From NCBI GenBank assembly GCA_964474045.1, contig CAYYRC010000014.1:1-64000 (forward strand): a DNA stretch of 64,000 nucleotides. The letters run 5' to 3'. The DNA comes from JACJWR01 sp964474045 (GTDB taxonomy: Bacteria; Actinomycetota; Actinomycetes; S36-B12; UBA10799). Made by a program: the position numbers and the translations under genes. The notes under the pieces are model-generated. The model was not told the origin of the DNA. It searched no databases and saw only the letters and a program-made list of their open reading frames with translations. This document shows, in pieces, positions 35,701 through 42,957 of the stretch (its first letter is position 1; each line of letters starts with the position of its first letter).

Positions 35701-36215
35701 CCTACGAGCATCGGCATCTCGCTGCTGATGCAGGCAACTGGCCCGATTTCCGCACCCACGCCCTGGGGCCCGGCGGCGAGCCGGGCTTCATGGTGGCGTG
35801 GTGCCATGGCGCGGCAGGGATCGGCCTGGCGCGTGCCCGCGCCCTGGACCTCGCGCCGGACCATCCGGACGCGGCCGTCTGGCGCCACGAGTTGGAGGTC
35901 GCGATGGCCACCGTGGCGGCCTGCCCGCTGGGCCCGACCGACCACCTGTGCTGCGGCAACCTGGGACGTGCCGCGATCCTGCGCGGCGTCGGCCGGTGGG
36001 CTGGTAGGAGTGCGTGGGTGGCCGCGGCCGACGACCTGACGAGACGGGTCCTGGATCGAGCCGGAACGGGCGGCGGCGTCCGTTTCGCACTTCCCGTCGA
36101 CGAGTCGGCCAGCACCGGGAGCGTGACCCCGGGGCTCATGACGGGAGTAGCCGGGATCGGCGCCCACCTGGCAGCCAGCGCGGACGGCGCGGACCTGTTG
36201 GCACTCTTGGTCTAA
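32769..36215 (+). CDS. lanM: Class II lanthipeptide synthetase LanM with Cys-Cys-Gly zinc site
   Basis: The product is 1148 residues from ATG 32769, preferred for GAGGAG 6 nt upstream; ATG 32715 is an alternative. The N-terminal dehydratase domain contains a kinase-like VVYKPKD lysine, the DxHxxN motif TDAHCEN (D423, H425, N428) and IDAETL (D440, E442), all used in LanM phosphorylation-elimination of Ser/Thr. The C-terminal LanC-like cyclase has zinc ligands C1012 (WCHG) and C1061-C1062 (LCCGNLG). Most LanMs have Cys-His-Gly at the second site; Cys-Cys-Gly marks the substrate-tolerant ProcM-type group. It should install (methyl)lanthionine rings in the peptide encoded next. Size and domain order match LanM. 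Confidence 0.95.
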   Translation: MTTAVSAAAPDPSSLPALDRRIVQHGHRWPDRLLRAAEVREPAVESPTLRKSTGAAGPTAAEEAVEADVASWREAVDPAGAGLFAKRLAWAGLDPERLGEWLPMASAPSAPSDAERLPEWWQELEELRAAARSATRDDAPARGRPADASDIPFADLLAPIVSWNAERLARELGTEHRRRVADAAWDGLQSALLQRLAEICAPTLGQEFSLTRTAGANLTLGLLADAGAGAPHRGRYRAWCRDQLADGLTGILGKYPVLGRLIVMVGQQWRRNTAQLLSRVARDRQLLSARLGVPAAASLVGVEAGLSDPHRGGRGVAVLSFQQLLDDGRADSAEPVWRVVYKPKDVRIEAQFQQVLALVWSWVGEAPEPLEVVPGAALAEGGGEYGYCSYVRGRPCEGGAELRRFYRNAGRLLAVLHLLGATDAHCENLIAAGPQIHLIDAETLLQPAEVDGDDGPAGAGDPLSPGQVGDPLIADSVLRVGMLPTWVLGGSPPVAYDISALGVESSGSPVVRPGWAHINTDDMVWVRVSEERSQPTSLPVTAGRPNPLADWVDTLVAGFEEVYRAAMVPSHREELLGALGGFHGLRRRVVLRATRVYALVQQAALRPRALRDANARAFELERLARSSLLADGPGPLWSVFAAELVDMENLDVPYFDYRLGMDTVDSADGTIFGLIRADGLAQAVDRVGRLSERDLDWQRRIIRSAILARYQRMSSNQAPEGPSAALRRPGRPPGRSSFALSSESARDAAHTIAVELERDAIWDGRGNRTWLTLSLLPDAERLQLGLIGDGLYDGRAGLAAFAGLLRAGAARPDGEAMFAPALQRLTGADPYARLRYLRDLGLGWGGLGGILRMIDLQRSSISTSLLSAAQEAALLTSAAELIGRDPYGDLLSGVAGLVAPVARRHRAESDQATARLLAAAAERLVSTQLDEGGWPSPIASRPLTGLAHGAAGMGLALLEAGTALGRSDYVEAAARAFAYEHRHLAADAGNWPDFRTHALGPGGEPGFMVAWCHGAAGIGLARARALDLAPDHPDAAVWRHELEVAMATVAACPLGPTDHLCCGNLGRAAILRGVGRWAGRSAWVAAADDLTRRVLDRAGTGGGVRFALPVDESASTGSVTPGLMTGVAGIGAHLAASADGADLLALLV

Positions 36216-36266
36216 GCCTTCGTCACAGGGCTGGGCAAGCCGCTACCGATGTGCAAATCTGGACGC

Positions 36267-36545
36267 ATGTCAAATGAACAGTTGAGCGCCCTGCGCGCCG
36301 CCGCCGCCGACAACGCCGAGCTTCGAGCCGAGCTCGAGGCCGCCCAGACCGGTGAGGACTTCGTGCGCGTCGCCAACGCCCACGGCTTCACCATCGATTT
36401 GGCCGACCTGCCGGTCGCTGGCGAGGGCGAGGAGGTGTCCGACGCCGAGCTGGAGGGCGCGGCCGGCGGCTACACCTTCCCCCGGACGGACTGGATCTAC
36501 TGCGACAACCCCTGGACCAACTACTGGTGCACGCTGCGCTGCTGA
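36267..36545 (+). CDS. lanA: Nif11-type lanthipeptide precursor (LanA)
   Basis: The product is 92 residues from ATG 36267, 51 bases after lanM. Residues 1-68 form a Nif11-like leader: a helical opening (MSNEQLSALRAAAADN), the GEDFVRVANAHGFTI segment typical of the family, and an acidic VSDAELEGAAGG ending in a double-Gly cleavage site. The 24-residue core (69-92) contains Thr at 70, 74, 84 and 89, Cys at 79, 88 and 92, no Ser, and seven aromatic residues (W76, W83, W87, Y69, Y78, Y86, F71). Short Thr-to-Cys spacings (74-79, 84-88, 89-92) would suit three methyllanthionine rings. The ribosome site is weak. The end of the gene touches the next reading frame. Confidence 0.9.
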   Translation: MSNEQLSALRAAAADNAELRAELEAAQTGEDFVRVANAHGFTIDLADLPVAGEGEEVSDAELEGAAGGYTFPRTDWIYCDNPWTNYWCTLRC

Positions 36546-36559
36546 GTCGCAGGCGCAAC

Positions 36560-38146
36560 ATGCCCCGAGTCCTTGCCGGCATCGGCCTGGCGGCGCTCAG
36601 CGCCGTCATGCTGTTCATCGTCTGGGACGGGCACGGCAACATCTGGCCGCTGTCCCTCGTGGCCTACGTGCCGATGTACGTCGCGGCCTACCGTGTGCTG
36701 CCGCGGCGCTGGTCGGGACTGGCCTACGGCATCGCGGCCTTCGGCTACTGGCTCTCGTACTCGATGTTCGCCGCCGAGGTGGTCGGGCCGGCCGCCGTGC
36801 TGGGCATCCCCTTGGTCCTGGGCCTGTGCTGGGCGCTCGTGGGGTCCTTCGAGCGTCCCTTCAACGAGCGCACCGAGTACCGCTGGTTCATCGTCAGCTT
36901 CCCGCTGCTGTGGACCGCGCTGGAGGTGCTGGCCCAGCTCAGCGTGTACATCGGCTCGGTGTTCTGGTTCGCCTACCGGCTCGCCCCGGCGCCCGCGCTG
37001 GCGCAGCCCGTCAGCTGGTTCAGCTCGCCGGCGCTGACGTTCACCCTGCTGCTGTGCAACGCCGGCCTGGCCCTCATCGTCCTGCGGCTCATGGATCGCA
37101 GGTGGCCGGCGCTGGGGTCGGTGGCTATCCCGCGCCGGGTCTGGCGCACCTCGGTCGCGGTCGCGCTGGGGGTCCCCGTCGCATGGTTCGCGCTGAGCCT
37201 CGCCATGTACGCCAACGTCAATTCCGAGCTAGGCCCGACCGTCCGGGTTGCGAGCGTGCAGCCAGGCATCGCCCACGTGCCCTTCGACGGGTCGAGCATC
37301 ACCGGGGTCAAGCTGCCCGAGCCGCAGAACACCCAGCGCAATGCCGCCCTCGCCGCGGACTTGGACGCGCTCACCCGCGACGCGGCGGCGAAGGGCGCCC
37401 GGCTGGTCGTGTGGCCCGAGATCATCTTCGACTATGACGTCTACGGCGCCCAGGGGGACTGGATCCGTGCTCTGGCGCGCGACCTGGACGTCACGCTGGT
37501 GGTGGGCTACGAGCCCGACTTCCCCGACCCGGAGGCCGCCAACCTCGCCGCGGTGGTGCTGCCGGACGGGACTATGGGCGCCCAGCCCTACGCCAAGGTG
37601 CACCCAGTGCTGCTGGAGGGGGAGCGCTTCACCGCCGTCGAGCGGTACCCCACCTATGCCACCCCGATCGGCCAGCTGGGCGTGGTGATCTGCTGGGATC
37701 ACGATTTCGCCGACTCGGGCGTGCGGCTGACCACGCTGGCGGGGGCGGAGATCGTGGCCATCCCGGCGCTCGACCCACCCTCCATGGCGCATCTGCGCTG
37801 GGAGTCGCTGACGTTCCGCGCCATCGAGAACCGGGTGCCGCTGGTCAAGACGGACGTGGGCTGGGATGCCGCGATCATCAACGCCAACGGGGATTTGGTG
37901 CAGCGCATCGCCAACACCGACGAGGACGGCGAGGTGGCGGTGCTGGTGGGCGACGTCAACCTCGGACCTGCCAACGCGGTGTTCACCGCCACCGGCGGCT
38001 ACCCCTTCGCCACGCTCGTGGTGCTCGGCGTCGTCGCGCGCTACGTTTGGCAGATCATCCTGTGGCGCCGCGGTCGCCGGCTGCCCGTCGTGAACGAAGG
38101 GGTTGCCGATGGTGAGCGGGTCGCGGGTGCGCGCCGAGCCGGGTGA
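36560..38146 (+). CDS. Lnt-like membrane N-acyltransferase / CN-hydrolase protein
   Basis: The product is 528 residues from ATG 36560, 14 bases after lanA. About seven N-terminal transmembrane helices are followed by a nitrilase-fold domain (about residues 235-480) with the Glu-Lys-Cys triad: VVWPEIIFDY, QPYAKVHPVLLEGE and VVICWDHDF. One more helix lies near the C-terminus. This is the layout of apolipoprotein N-acyltransferase (Lnt), which transfers a phospholipid acyl chain to the amino group of lipoproteins at the outer face of the membrane. Actinobacterial Lnt genes often neighbour a Ppm1 mannosyltransferase, which is absent here. Its place directly behind the precursor suggests a dedicated role, for example N-acylation of the peptide, but housekeeping Lnt is possible. 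Confidence 0.85.
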   Translation: MPRVLAGIGLAALSAVMLFIVWDGHGNIWPLSLVAYVPMYVAAYRVLPRRWSGLAYGIAAFGYWLSYSMFAAEVVGPAAVLGIPLVLGLCWALVGSFERPFNERTEYRWFIVSFPLLWTALEVLAQLSVYIGSVFWFAYRLAPAPALAQPVSWFSSPALTFTLLLCNAGLALIVLRLMDRRWPALGSVAIPRRVWRTSVAVALGVPVAWFALSLAMYANVNSELGPTVRVASVQPGIAHVPFDGSSITGVKLPEPQNTQRNAALAADLDALTRDAAAKGARLVVWPEIIFDYDVYGAQGDWIRALARDLDVTLVVGYEPDFPDPEAANLAAVVLPDGTMGAQPYAKVHPVLLEGERFTAVERYPTYATPIGQLGVVICWDHDFADSGVRLTTLAGAEIVAIPALDPPSMAHLRWESLTFRAIENRVPLVKTDVGWDAAIINANGDLVQRIANTDEDGEVAVLVGDVNLGPANAVFTATGGYPFATLVVLGVVARYVWQIILWRRGRRLPVVNEGVADGERVAGARRAG

Positions 38147-38921
38147 GATCTTCTACCGGCACGCGGGCCCGGCAGATGCGCCCTCAATGGTCCACCTGCA
38201 CGGTTTCGGGATCTCCGGCACCTACCTGCTGCCGACCGCAGCGCTGCTGGTCGACGACTACCGCACCTACGTCCCCGACCTGCCGGGCTACGGCCGCACG
38301 CCCGGTCCGCGCAAGCCGCTGAGCATCGCGGCCCTGGCCGACTCGGTCGTGGCGTTCATGGACTCGGTCGGGCTGGAGCGCACCACGGTGGTCGCGAACT
38401 CCATGGGCTGCATGGTGACCTTGCGCTGCATCGAGCGGCACCCCGACCGGGTGGAGCGCGCGATCCTGGTGTCCCCGGCCGGCAGCCTGCACAACCGTCC
38501 GCTGGGCCGGGGCCTGTCGCAGTTGATGCGCGACGGCCTGCACGAGCCCAACCGCCTGCTGAAGGTGGCCGGGCCCGACTACGCCCGGTTCGGAGTGGTC
38601 AACAGCCTGCGCCTGTTCAGCGAGATGACCAAGTCGCCCACCATCAAGAACGTGTTCGCGATGCGGACTCCGATCCTGGCGGTCGTCGGGCACTCTGACC
38701 CGTTGCTGCCTGCCTACCAGAAGGTGGTCGACCTGTCGGAGGCCGCCGACGACCGCCCGCACCTGGGCGTGGTCTATCTGCACGACGCCGCGCACGCCAT
38801 CAACTTCTCGCACCCGGCCGAGCTGGCGCAGGTCATCCGGGCCTACCTGGCCGACCCGACGCTGTCGGACCCCGCGGCCCTGCCACCGGCGGCCGAGGTG
38901 CTGGCTCACGCGGAGTACTGA
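38109..38921 (+). CDS. Alpha/beta hydrolase
   Basis: The product is 270 residues. ATG 38109 has AAGGGG about 6 nt upstream and lies inside the end of the Lnt-like gene (38-base overlap), so translation is coupled. It has the HGFGISG oxyanion loop, the nucleophile elbow NSMGCM, an acidic residue in VVGHSDPLLP and a catalytic His in HDAAHAINFSHP. The elbow carries Asn-Ser where many family members have Gly-x-Ser-x-Gly with His; the Ser and following Met-Gly are kept. The substrate is unknown. In this position it could trim or deacylate a lanthipeptide product, which is inference. Confidence 0.88.
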   Translation: MVSGSRVRAEPGEIFYRHAGPADAPSMVHLHGFGISGTYLLPTAALLVDDYRTYVPDLPGYGRTPGPRKPLSIAALADSVVAFMDSVGLERTTVVANSMGCMVTLRCIERHPDRVERAILVSPAGSLHNRPLGRGLSQLMRDGLHEPNRLLKVAGPDYARFGVVNSLRLFSEMTKSPTIKNVFAMRTPILAVVGHSDPLLPAYQKVVDLSEAADDRPHLGVVYLHDAAHAINFSHPAELAQVIRAYLADPTLSDPAALPPAAEVLAHAEY

Positions 38922-38974
38922 AGTCGCCGCACCGGCAAGGGCGCTCCACTCCTGGGTTGTGCCACGATGGGTAG

Positions 38975-39517
38975 GTGTCTGAACCGGCCGCCGCCAATAC
39001 CGCCGACGCGGTTCCCCATACCCCCCTGCGCGTGCTTGGCATGCCGATCCACCTGGAGCGCCTGACCTACACGACCATCGTGCTGATGTCGGTCCTGGTG
39101 GTCTATGACGAGTGGTCCGAGCTGACGACCTTCATGGGCATGACGCTCGTCATCATCGGGCCGATCCTGGCCATCGCCATCGCCCACGGCTTCTCCGAGG
39201 CGCTGGACGAGATCGCCGACTACCGGCGCCCGCTGACATGGTCGGAGTGGCGCGCGCTGCTGCTCTCACAGCTGCAGGTCCTGTTCGCCGCTGTGCCGCC
39301 GTTGGTCGTCGTGGGCCTGGGCTTCCTCAGTCCTCTCGATGCCGATGGCACGATCAACGTCCTCATCTGGACCGCCGCCGTGACGCTGATCGCGCTGGCC
39401 GCAGTCGCCGCCTACCGCGCCGGGTTGCGGGGATGGCGGCTCGTGCTCGCGGCCTGCGTCGGCGGCGTCATCGGGCTGCTCGTGATCTCGCTGCAGATCC
39501 TGCTGAAGCCGCACTAG
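38975..39517 (+). CDS. Membrane protein of unknown function
   Basis: The product is 180 residues from GTG 38975, 53 bases after the hydrolase. Five hydrophobic segments are visible: two around LERLTYTTIVLMSVLVV and MGMTLVIIGPILAIAIAHG, then LLSQLQVLFAAVPPLVVVG, VLIWTAAVTLIALAAVAAY and a last one near the C-terminus. No known family was recognised. It might be the final gene of the lanM operon and could contribute to export or immunity, but there is no direct sign of that. Confidence 0.65.
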   Translation: MSEPAAANTADAVPHTPLRVLGMPIHLERLTYTTIVLMSVLVVYDEWSELTTFMGMTLVIIGPILAIAIAHGFSEALDEIADYRRPLTWSEWRALLLSQLQVLFAAVPPLVVVGLGFLSPLDADGTINVLIWTAAVTLIALAAVAAYRAGLRGWRLVLAACVGGVIGLLVISLQILLKPH

Positions 39518-39531
39518 CGCCGCAGACACCC

Positions 39532-39560
39532 TTGACCCGATCGGTAGTCAGTGTCACTAT
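39532..39560 (+). promoter_or_regulatory. Promoter of padR-DUF1048
   Basis: TTGACC (39532-39537) and CACTAT (39555-39560) are spaced by 17 bases. The -10 overlaps the left arm of the operator palindrome, so repressor binding would block it. Confidence 0.6.
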
Positions 39561-39586
39561 TTAGTAGTACCTAGTGTTACTGACTA
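39545..39586. promoter_or_regulatory. PadR operator (15-bp inverted repeat)
   Basis: TAGTCAGTGTCACTA (39545-39559) and TAGTGTTACTGACTA (39572-39586) pair at 13 of 15 positions around a 12-bp centre. It overlaps the promoter -10 and ends 14 bases before the padR start. It is AT-richer than its surroundings. Autoregulation is inferred. Confidence 0.65.
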
Positions 39587-39599
39587 ACGAGGAGCGACC

Positions 39600-39932
39600 A
39601 TGGGCGGCCAGGCGACGGAGCTGCTCAAGGGCACCCTCGAGGGGATCGTGCTGGCGATCCTCGACGGGCGCCCCGCATACGGCTACGAGATCACCGAGGA
39701 GCTGCGGGCCCGGGGTTTCACCGACATGGCCGACGGCACCGTGTATGCGTTGCTCATCCGTATCGAGCGGCGCGGGCTGGTCGAGGTGGAGAAGGTGCCC
39801 TCGACCAAGGGCCCGCCGCGCAAGGTGTTCCGGCTGAACGATGCCGGGCGCGCGCAGTTGGCCGAATTCTGGCAGGCCTGGGAATTCCTCTCCGGTCAGC
39901 TGGATCAACTCCGAGAGAAGGGCGCAGGCTGA
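39600..39932 (+). CDS. PadR-family transcriptional regulator
   Basis: The product is 110 residues from ATG 39600, with GAGGAG 6 nt upstream. It has the PadR winged helix: TLEGIVLAILDGRPAYGYEI, the recognition region GFTDMADGTVYALLIRIERR and the wing LVEVEKVPSTKGPPRKVF. A short C-terminal helix would mediate dimerisation, as in subfamily-2 PadR proteins. It shares its last base with the start of the DUF1048 gene; PadR and DUF1048 form a known gene pair. It probably represses its own operon through the 39545 palindrome. Confidence 0.93.
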   Translation: MGGQATELLKGTLEGIVLAILDGRPAYGYEITEELRARGFTDMADGTVYALLIRIERRGLVEVEKVPSTKGPPRKVFRLNDAGRAQLAEFWQAWEFLSGQLDQLREKGAG

Positions 39933-40303
39933 TGGCCGTCAAGTGGATGGAACAGAGGAAGCAGTACCGCCAGTACCAGGCGCGCATCGCGGCGCTGCCG
40001 TCGAGCTATCGGGCGGCGGTGGCGGCGCTCGAGCGCTACATCAACCACCTCGGCGGCATGGACGATGCCGACAGCATCGTTGAGATGTTGAACGATCTGG
40101 CCGATCTGTTCGAACAGGCCGCGGCCGACGCCACGGCCATCCGGGAGATCGTCGGGGATGATCCTGTGGTGTTCGCCGACGACTTCCTGAGCAACTACCC
40201 GGCCGGCCGCTGGATCGCCCGGGAGCGGGAGCGCCTGGTCGCCGGCATCGACGCCGCCGAGCGCGAGCAGGTCGCGGGGGAGGGCGGGGCCCACGTCGTC
40301 TAG
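39932..40303 (+). CDS. DUF1048-family protein
   Basis: The 123-residue product starts at ATG 39932, overlapping the padR stop by one base. It is a soluble, mainly helical protein: KWMEQRKQYRQYQARIAALP, YRAAVAALERYINHLG and DSIVEMLNDLADLFEQAAA are the family-typical helices. DUF1048 proteins are usually encoded with PadR regulators and have no proven biochemical role. They may act as a partner or co-sensor of the regulator. Confidence 0.88.
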   Translation: MAVKWMEQRKQYRQYQARIAALPSSYRAAVAALERYINHLGGMDDADSIVEMLNDLADLFEQAAADATAIREIVGDDPVVFADDFLSNYPAGRWIARERERLVAGIDAAEREQVAGEGGAHVV

Positions 40304-40398
40304 ATTGTTGCGCGGCGCAGCCGGCCCAGGGATCGTTGTCCATCCGGACGGTCTGCGAAGACGCCGCACAGCCACCCCCGACCTGCAGAGGAACCACC

Positions 40399-40938
40399 GT
40401 GAAGAAGTTGATCGCCGCTTCGGCCATCGCCGTCGCCTCCCTTAGCCTGGCCGCCTGCGGCGGCGGCACCGCCAGCGACACCGCGTCCAAGGCAGTCGGA
40501 GCGGCCAGCAGCGCCAAGGCGGCGGTGAGCTCGGCGGCGGGTGCGGCGAGCAGCGCATTGGCCAGCGCCTCGTCGGCCGTGGCCGGGAACCTGCCCGGAG
40601 CCTGCGAGCAGGTCCAGCAGGCGATCGATCAGCGGGGCAGCAACGCCGCCGAGCTCACGAGCGAGCTCGAGCAGATCAAGTCCGAGGCGCCGCCGGTGCT
40701 CGGGGCCGCCATCACCGCGGCGGTGGCCAAGCTGAAGGTGCAGAACTCCGGCTCGGCGTCCGCTGCGGTCGCGAGCGCCTCGGCCCAGGCCAGCGCCGCA
40801 GGTCAGGAGGTCCTCGGCATCCTCAAGCCCGTGTGCGAGACCGCCGGCGTGACGCTCACCGCCGGGGGGTCGTCAGAGTCCGGCTCTGCGATGGAGTCCG
40901 GCTCCGCATCGGCCTCGGCCTCCCCTTCCGCGTCCTGA
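40399..40938 (+). CDS. Ser/Ala-rich lipoprotein
   Basis: The product is 179 residues from GTG 40399, with AGAGGA about 7 nt upstream. The signal peptide (KKLIAASAIAVASLSLAAC) ends in a lipobox, LAAC, so the Cys should be lipidated and the protein held on the outer face of the membrane. Low-complexity Ala/Ser segments flank a central helical domain of about 70 residues with one Cys at each end (GACEQVQQAI and LKPVCETAG), which could form a disulfide. It has no recognised family. Confidence 0.75.
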   Translation: MKKLIAASAIAVASLSLAACGGGTASDTASKAVGAASSAKAAVSSAAGAASSALASASSAVAGNLPGACEQVQQAIDQRGSNAAELTSELEQIKSEAPPVLGAAITAAVAKLKVQNSGSASAAVASASAQASAAGQEVLGILKPVCETAGVTLTAGGSSESGSAMESGSASASASPSAS

Positions 40939-40945
40939 GGTAGCG

Positions 40946-40982
40946 GCCGTGGGCGTGGCCCGCCGGTCCCCGCGCCCACGGC
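40946..40982 (+). terminator. Hairpin between lipoprotein and ABC operon
   Basis: GCCGTGGGCG (40946-40955) pairs perfectly with CGCCCACGGC (40973-40982) around a 17-nt loop, 8 bases after the lipoprotein stop. No T-tract follows. Likely terminator. Confidence 0.55.
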
Positions 40983-40998
40983 ATGTCCTCGCATTGAG

Positions 40999-41023
40999 AT
41001 TGGCCGACGCCGCTCCCGCCAAT
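40999..41023. promoter_or_regulatory. Possible operator upstream of the amino-acid ABC operon
   Basis: ATTGGC (40999-41004) and GCCAAT (41018-41023) form an inverted repeat with a 13-base centre, 57 bases before the binding-protein start. Regulatory meaning is inferred from position only. Confidence 0.3.
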
Positions 41024-41079
41024 TCCTGACCGCAAGGTCCATACTCGCGTTACGTTTCCCTCACCCAACGGAGTCATTC

Positions 41080-42009
41080 ATGAGCACCCCTCGTTCCACC
41101 CGGACCTATGCCGCAGCGTGTTTCGTGGGCGGTGCGGCGATGGTCGCGCTGACGGCCTGCGGCGGCGGCTCGTCCAGTGGATCCGCCAGCGGCAGCGGCT
41201 CGGCCTCTGCCGCCGCGCTCCCGAGCGTGTCCGCCGATGCCACCCTCGCCGCCCAGGTGCCCGAGGCCATCAAGTCCACCGGCAAGCTGTCGTTCGGCAC
41301 CGACGCCTCCTACGCGCCCAACGAGTTCATCGGCCCGGACGGCTCCACCATCGAGGGCTTCGACATCGACCTGGGCAACGCTGTCGCGCAGAAGCTCGGC
41401 CTGCAGGCCACGTGGGCCAACGCCGGCTTCGACTCGCTCATCGTCGGCGTCACCAACGGCAAGTACAACAGCTCGATGTCCTCGTTCACCATCACTCCTG
41501 AGCGCGAGCAGCAGGTCAACATGATCAGCTACTTCAACGCCGGCACCCAGTGGGCCGTGGCCAAGGGCAACCCGCAGAAGGTGAGCATCGACGACGCCTG
41601 CGGCAAGTCCGTTGGCGTGCAGAAGGCCACCGTGCAGGTGCCCGACATCGAGGCCCGCAGCGCCAAGTGCACCGCCGCCGGCAAGCCGGCGATCGACATC
41701 CAGCAGTTCAACCTGCAGTCCGACGTCACCACCGCCGTCACCAGCGGCAAGGTGGACGCGATGCTCGCGGACTCGCCGGTGATCGGCTATGCAGTCCAGC
41801 AGTCCCCGCAGCTCGAGGCGCTCGGCGACGTCTACGACTCGGCTCCCTACGGCATCGTGGTGCCCAAGGACCAGGCCGCCTTCGCCGCGACCGTCCAGTC
41901 CGCGGTGCAGTCCCTGATCGACGACGGCTCCTACAAGAAGATCGTCGACAAGTGGGGTGTCTCGCAGGGCTCCATCACCAAGTCCGAGCTCAACCCCTCG
42001 CAGTCCTAG
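41080..42009 (+). CDS. Polar amino-acid ABC transporter, substrate-binding lipoprotein
   Basis: The product is 309 residues from ATG 41080. A signal peptide ends in a lipobox (VALTAC), followed by a Gly/Ser linker. The mature part is a family 3 solute-binding protein: KLSFGTDASYAPNEF, then EGFDIDLGNAVAQKLG, the VGVQKATVQVPDIEA hinge region and a second lobe closing with YGIVVPKDQAAFAATVQ. It should capture a polar amino acid outside the membrane for the permease and ATPase encoded downstream. The ligand cannot be fixed from motifs alone. Confidence 0.94.
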   Translation: MSTPRSTRTYAAACFVGGAAMVALTACGGGSSSGSASGSGSASAAALPSVSADATLAAQVPEAIKSTGKLSFGTDASYAPNEFIGPDGSTIEGFDIDLGNAVAQKLGLQATWANAGFDSLIVGVTNGKYNSSMSSFTITPEREQQVNMISYFNAGTQWAVAKGNPQKVSIDDACGKSVGVQKATVQVPDIEARSAKCTAAGKPAIDIQQFNLQSDVTTAVTSGKVDAMLADSPVIGYAVQQSPQLEALGDVYDSAPYGIVVPKDQAAFAATVQSAVQSLIDDGSYKKIVDKWGVSQGSITKSELNPSQS

Positions 42010-42021
42010 GCGGCGAGCGGC

Positions 42022-42957
42022 ATGCCCACCCAGCAGCAGAGCACCCGCACGGGTGAGGGATCGCACCACGATCCCATCCAGGCTGTTCCCGTGCGCCACC
42101 CTGGGCGCTGGGTGGGCGCCGCCGTCATCGCCGTCCTGGCGGCGATGTTCATCCACAGCCTGCTCACCAACCCCAACTGGAACTGGCCCCTGATCGGCGA
42201 CTGGATCTTCTCGCCGCCGATCCTCAAGGGCGTCGGGGTGACGCTCGTGCTGACGTTCCTGGCGATGGTGATCGGCCTGGTGCTGGGCGTGGTGCTGGCC
42301 GTGATGCGGCTGTCGCCCAACCCGGTGATGAGCAGCGCCGCCTGGGTGTTCGTGTGGGTGTTCCGCGGTACCCCGGTGTACGTGCAGCTGTTCATGTGGG
42401 GCTCCCTCATCGCGCTCTACCAGACGCTGTCGCTGGGGATCCCGTTCGGCCCGGAGCTGCTGACGTTCTCCACCAAGACGCTGATCCCCGCGTTCGTGGC
42501 GGCGCTGCTGGGGCTCGGGCTGAACGAGGCCGCCTACATGTCCGAGATCGTCCGGGCCGGCATCCTGAGCGTGGACGAGGGGCAGGAGGAGGCCGCCACG
42601 GCGCTGGGCATGAGCCGCATGCAGACGTTGCGCCACATCGTCCTGCCGCAGGCTATGCGCGTGATCGTGCCGCCCACCGGCAACGAGACGATCTCCATGC
42701 TGAAGACCACCTCGCTGGTCATCGCGATCCCGCTCACGACGGAGCTGTTCTTCCAGGCCCAGGTGATCGGCAACCGGCTGTTCCAGCCCTTCCCCATGGC
42801 TGTCATGGCCAGCATCTGGTACCTGGCGCTGACGTCGGTGCTGATGGTGTGCCAGTACTACATCGAGCGGTACTACGCCCGCGGCGCCATGCGCGACCTG
42901 CCACCCACGCCGCTGCAGAAACTGCGGACCAGGCTGGGATGGGGTGGCTCCAAGTGA
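42022..42957 (+). CDS. Polar amino-acid ABC transporter permease
   Basis: The product is 311 residues from ATG 42022, 12 bases after the binding protein. A 45-residue cytoplasmic N-terminus leads into about six transmembrane helices of the HisM/GlnP type, with the sequence VFRGTPVYVQLFMWG and the EAA loop EEAATALGMSRMQTLRHIVLPQA, which contacts the ATPase. A single permease gene suggests a homodimeric channel. Its stop overlaps the ATPase start by 4 bases (GTGA). Confidence 0.94.
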   Translation: MPTQQQSTRTGEGSHHDPIQAVPVRHPGRWVGAAVIAVLAAMFIHSLLTNPNWNWPLIGDWIFSPPILKGVGVTLVLTFLAMVIGLVLGVVLAVMRLSPNPVMSSAAWVFVWVFRGTPVYVQLFMWGSLIALYQTLSLGIPFGPELLTFSTKTLIPAFVAALLGLGLNEAAYMSEIVRAGILSVDEGQEEAATALGMSRMQTLRHIVLPQAMRVIVPPTGNETISMLKTTSLVIAIPLTTELFFQAQVIGNRLFQPFPMAVMASIWYLALTSVLMVCQYYIERYYARGAMRDLPPTPLQKLRTRLGWGGSK

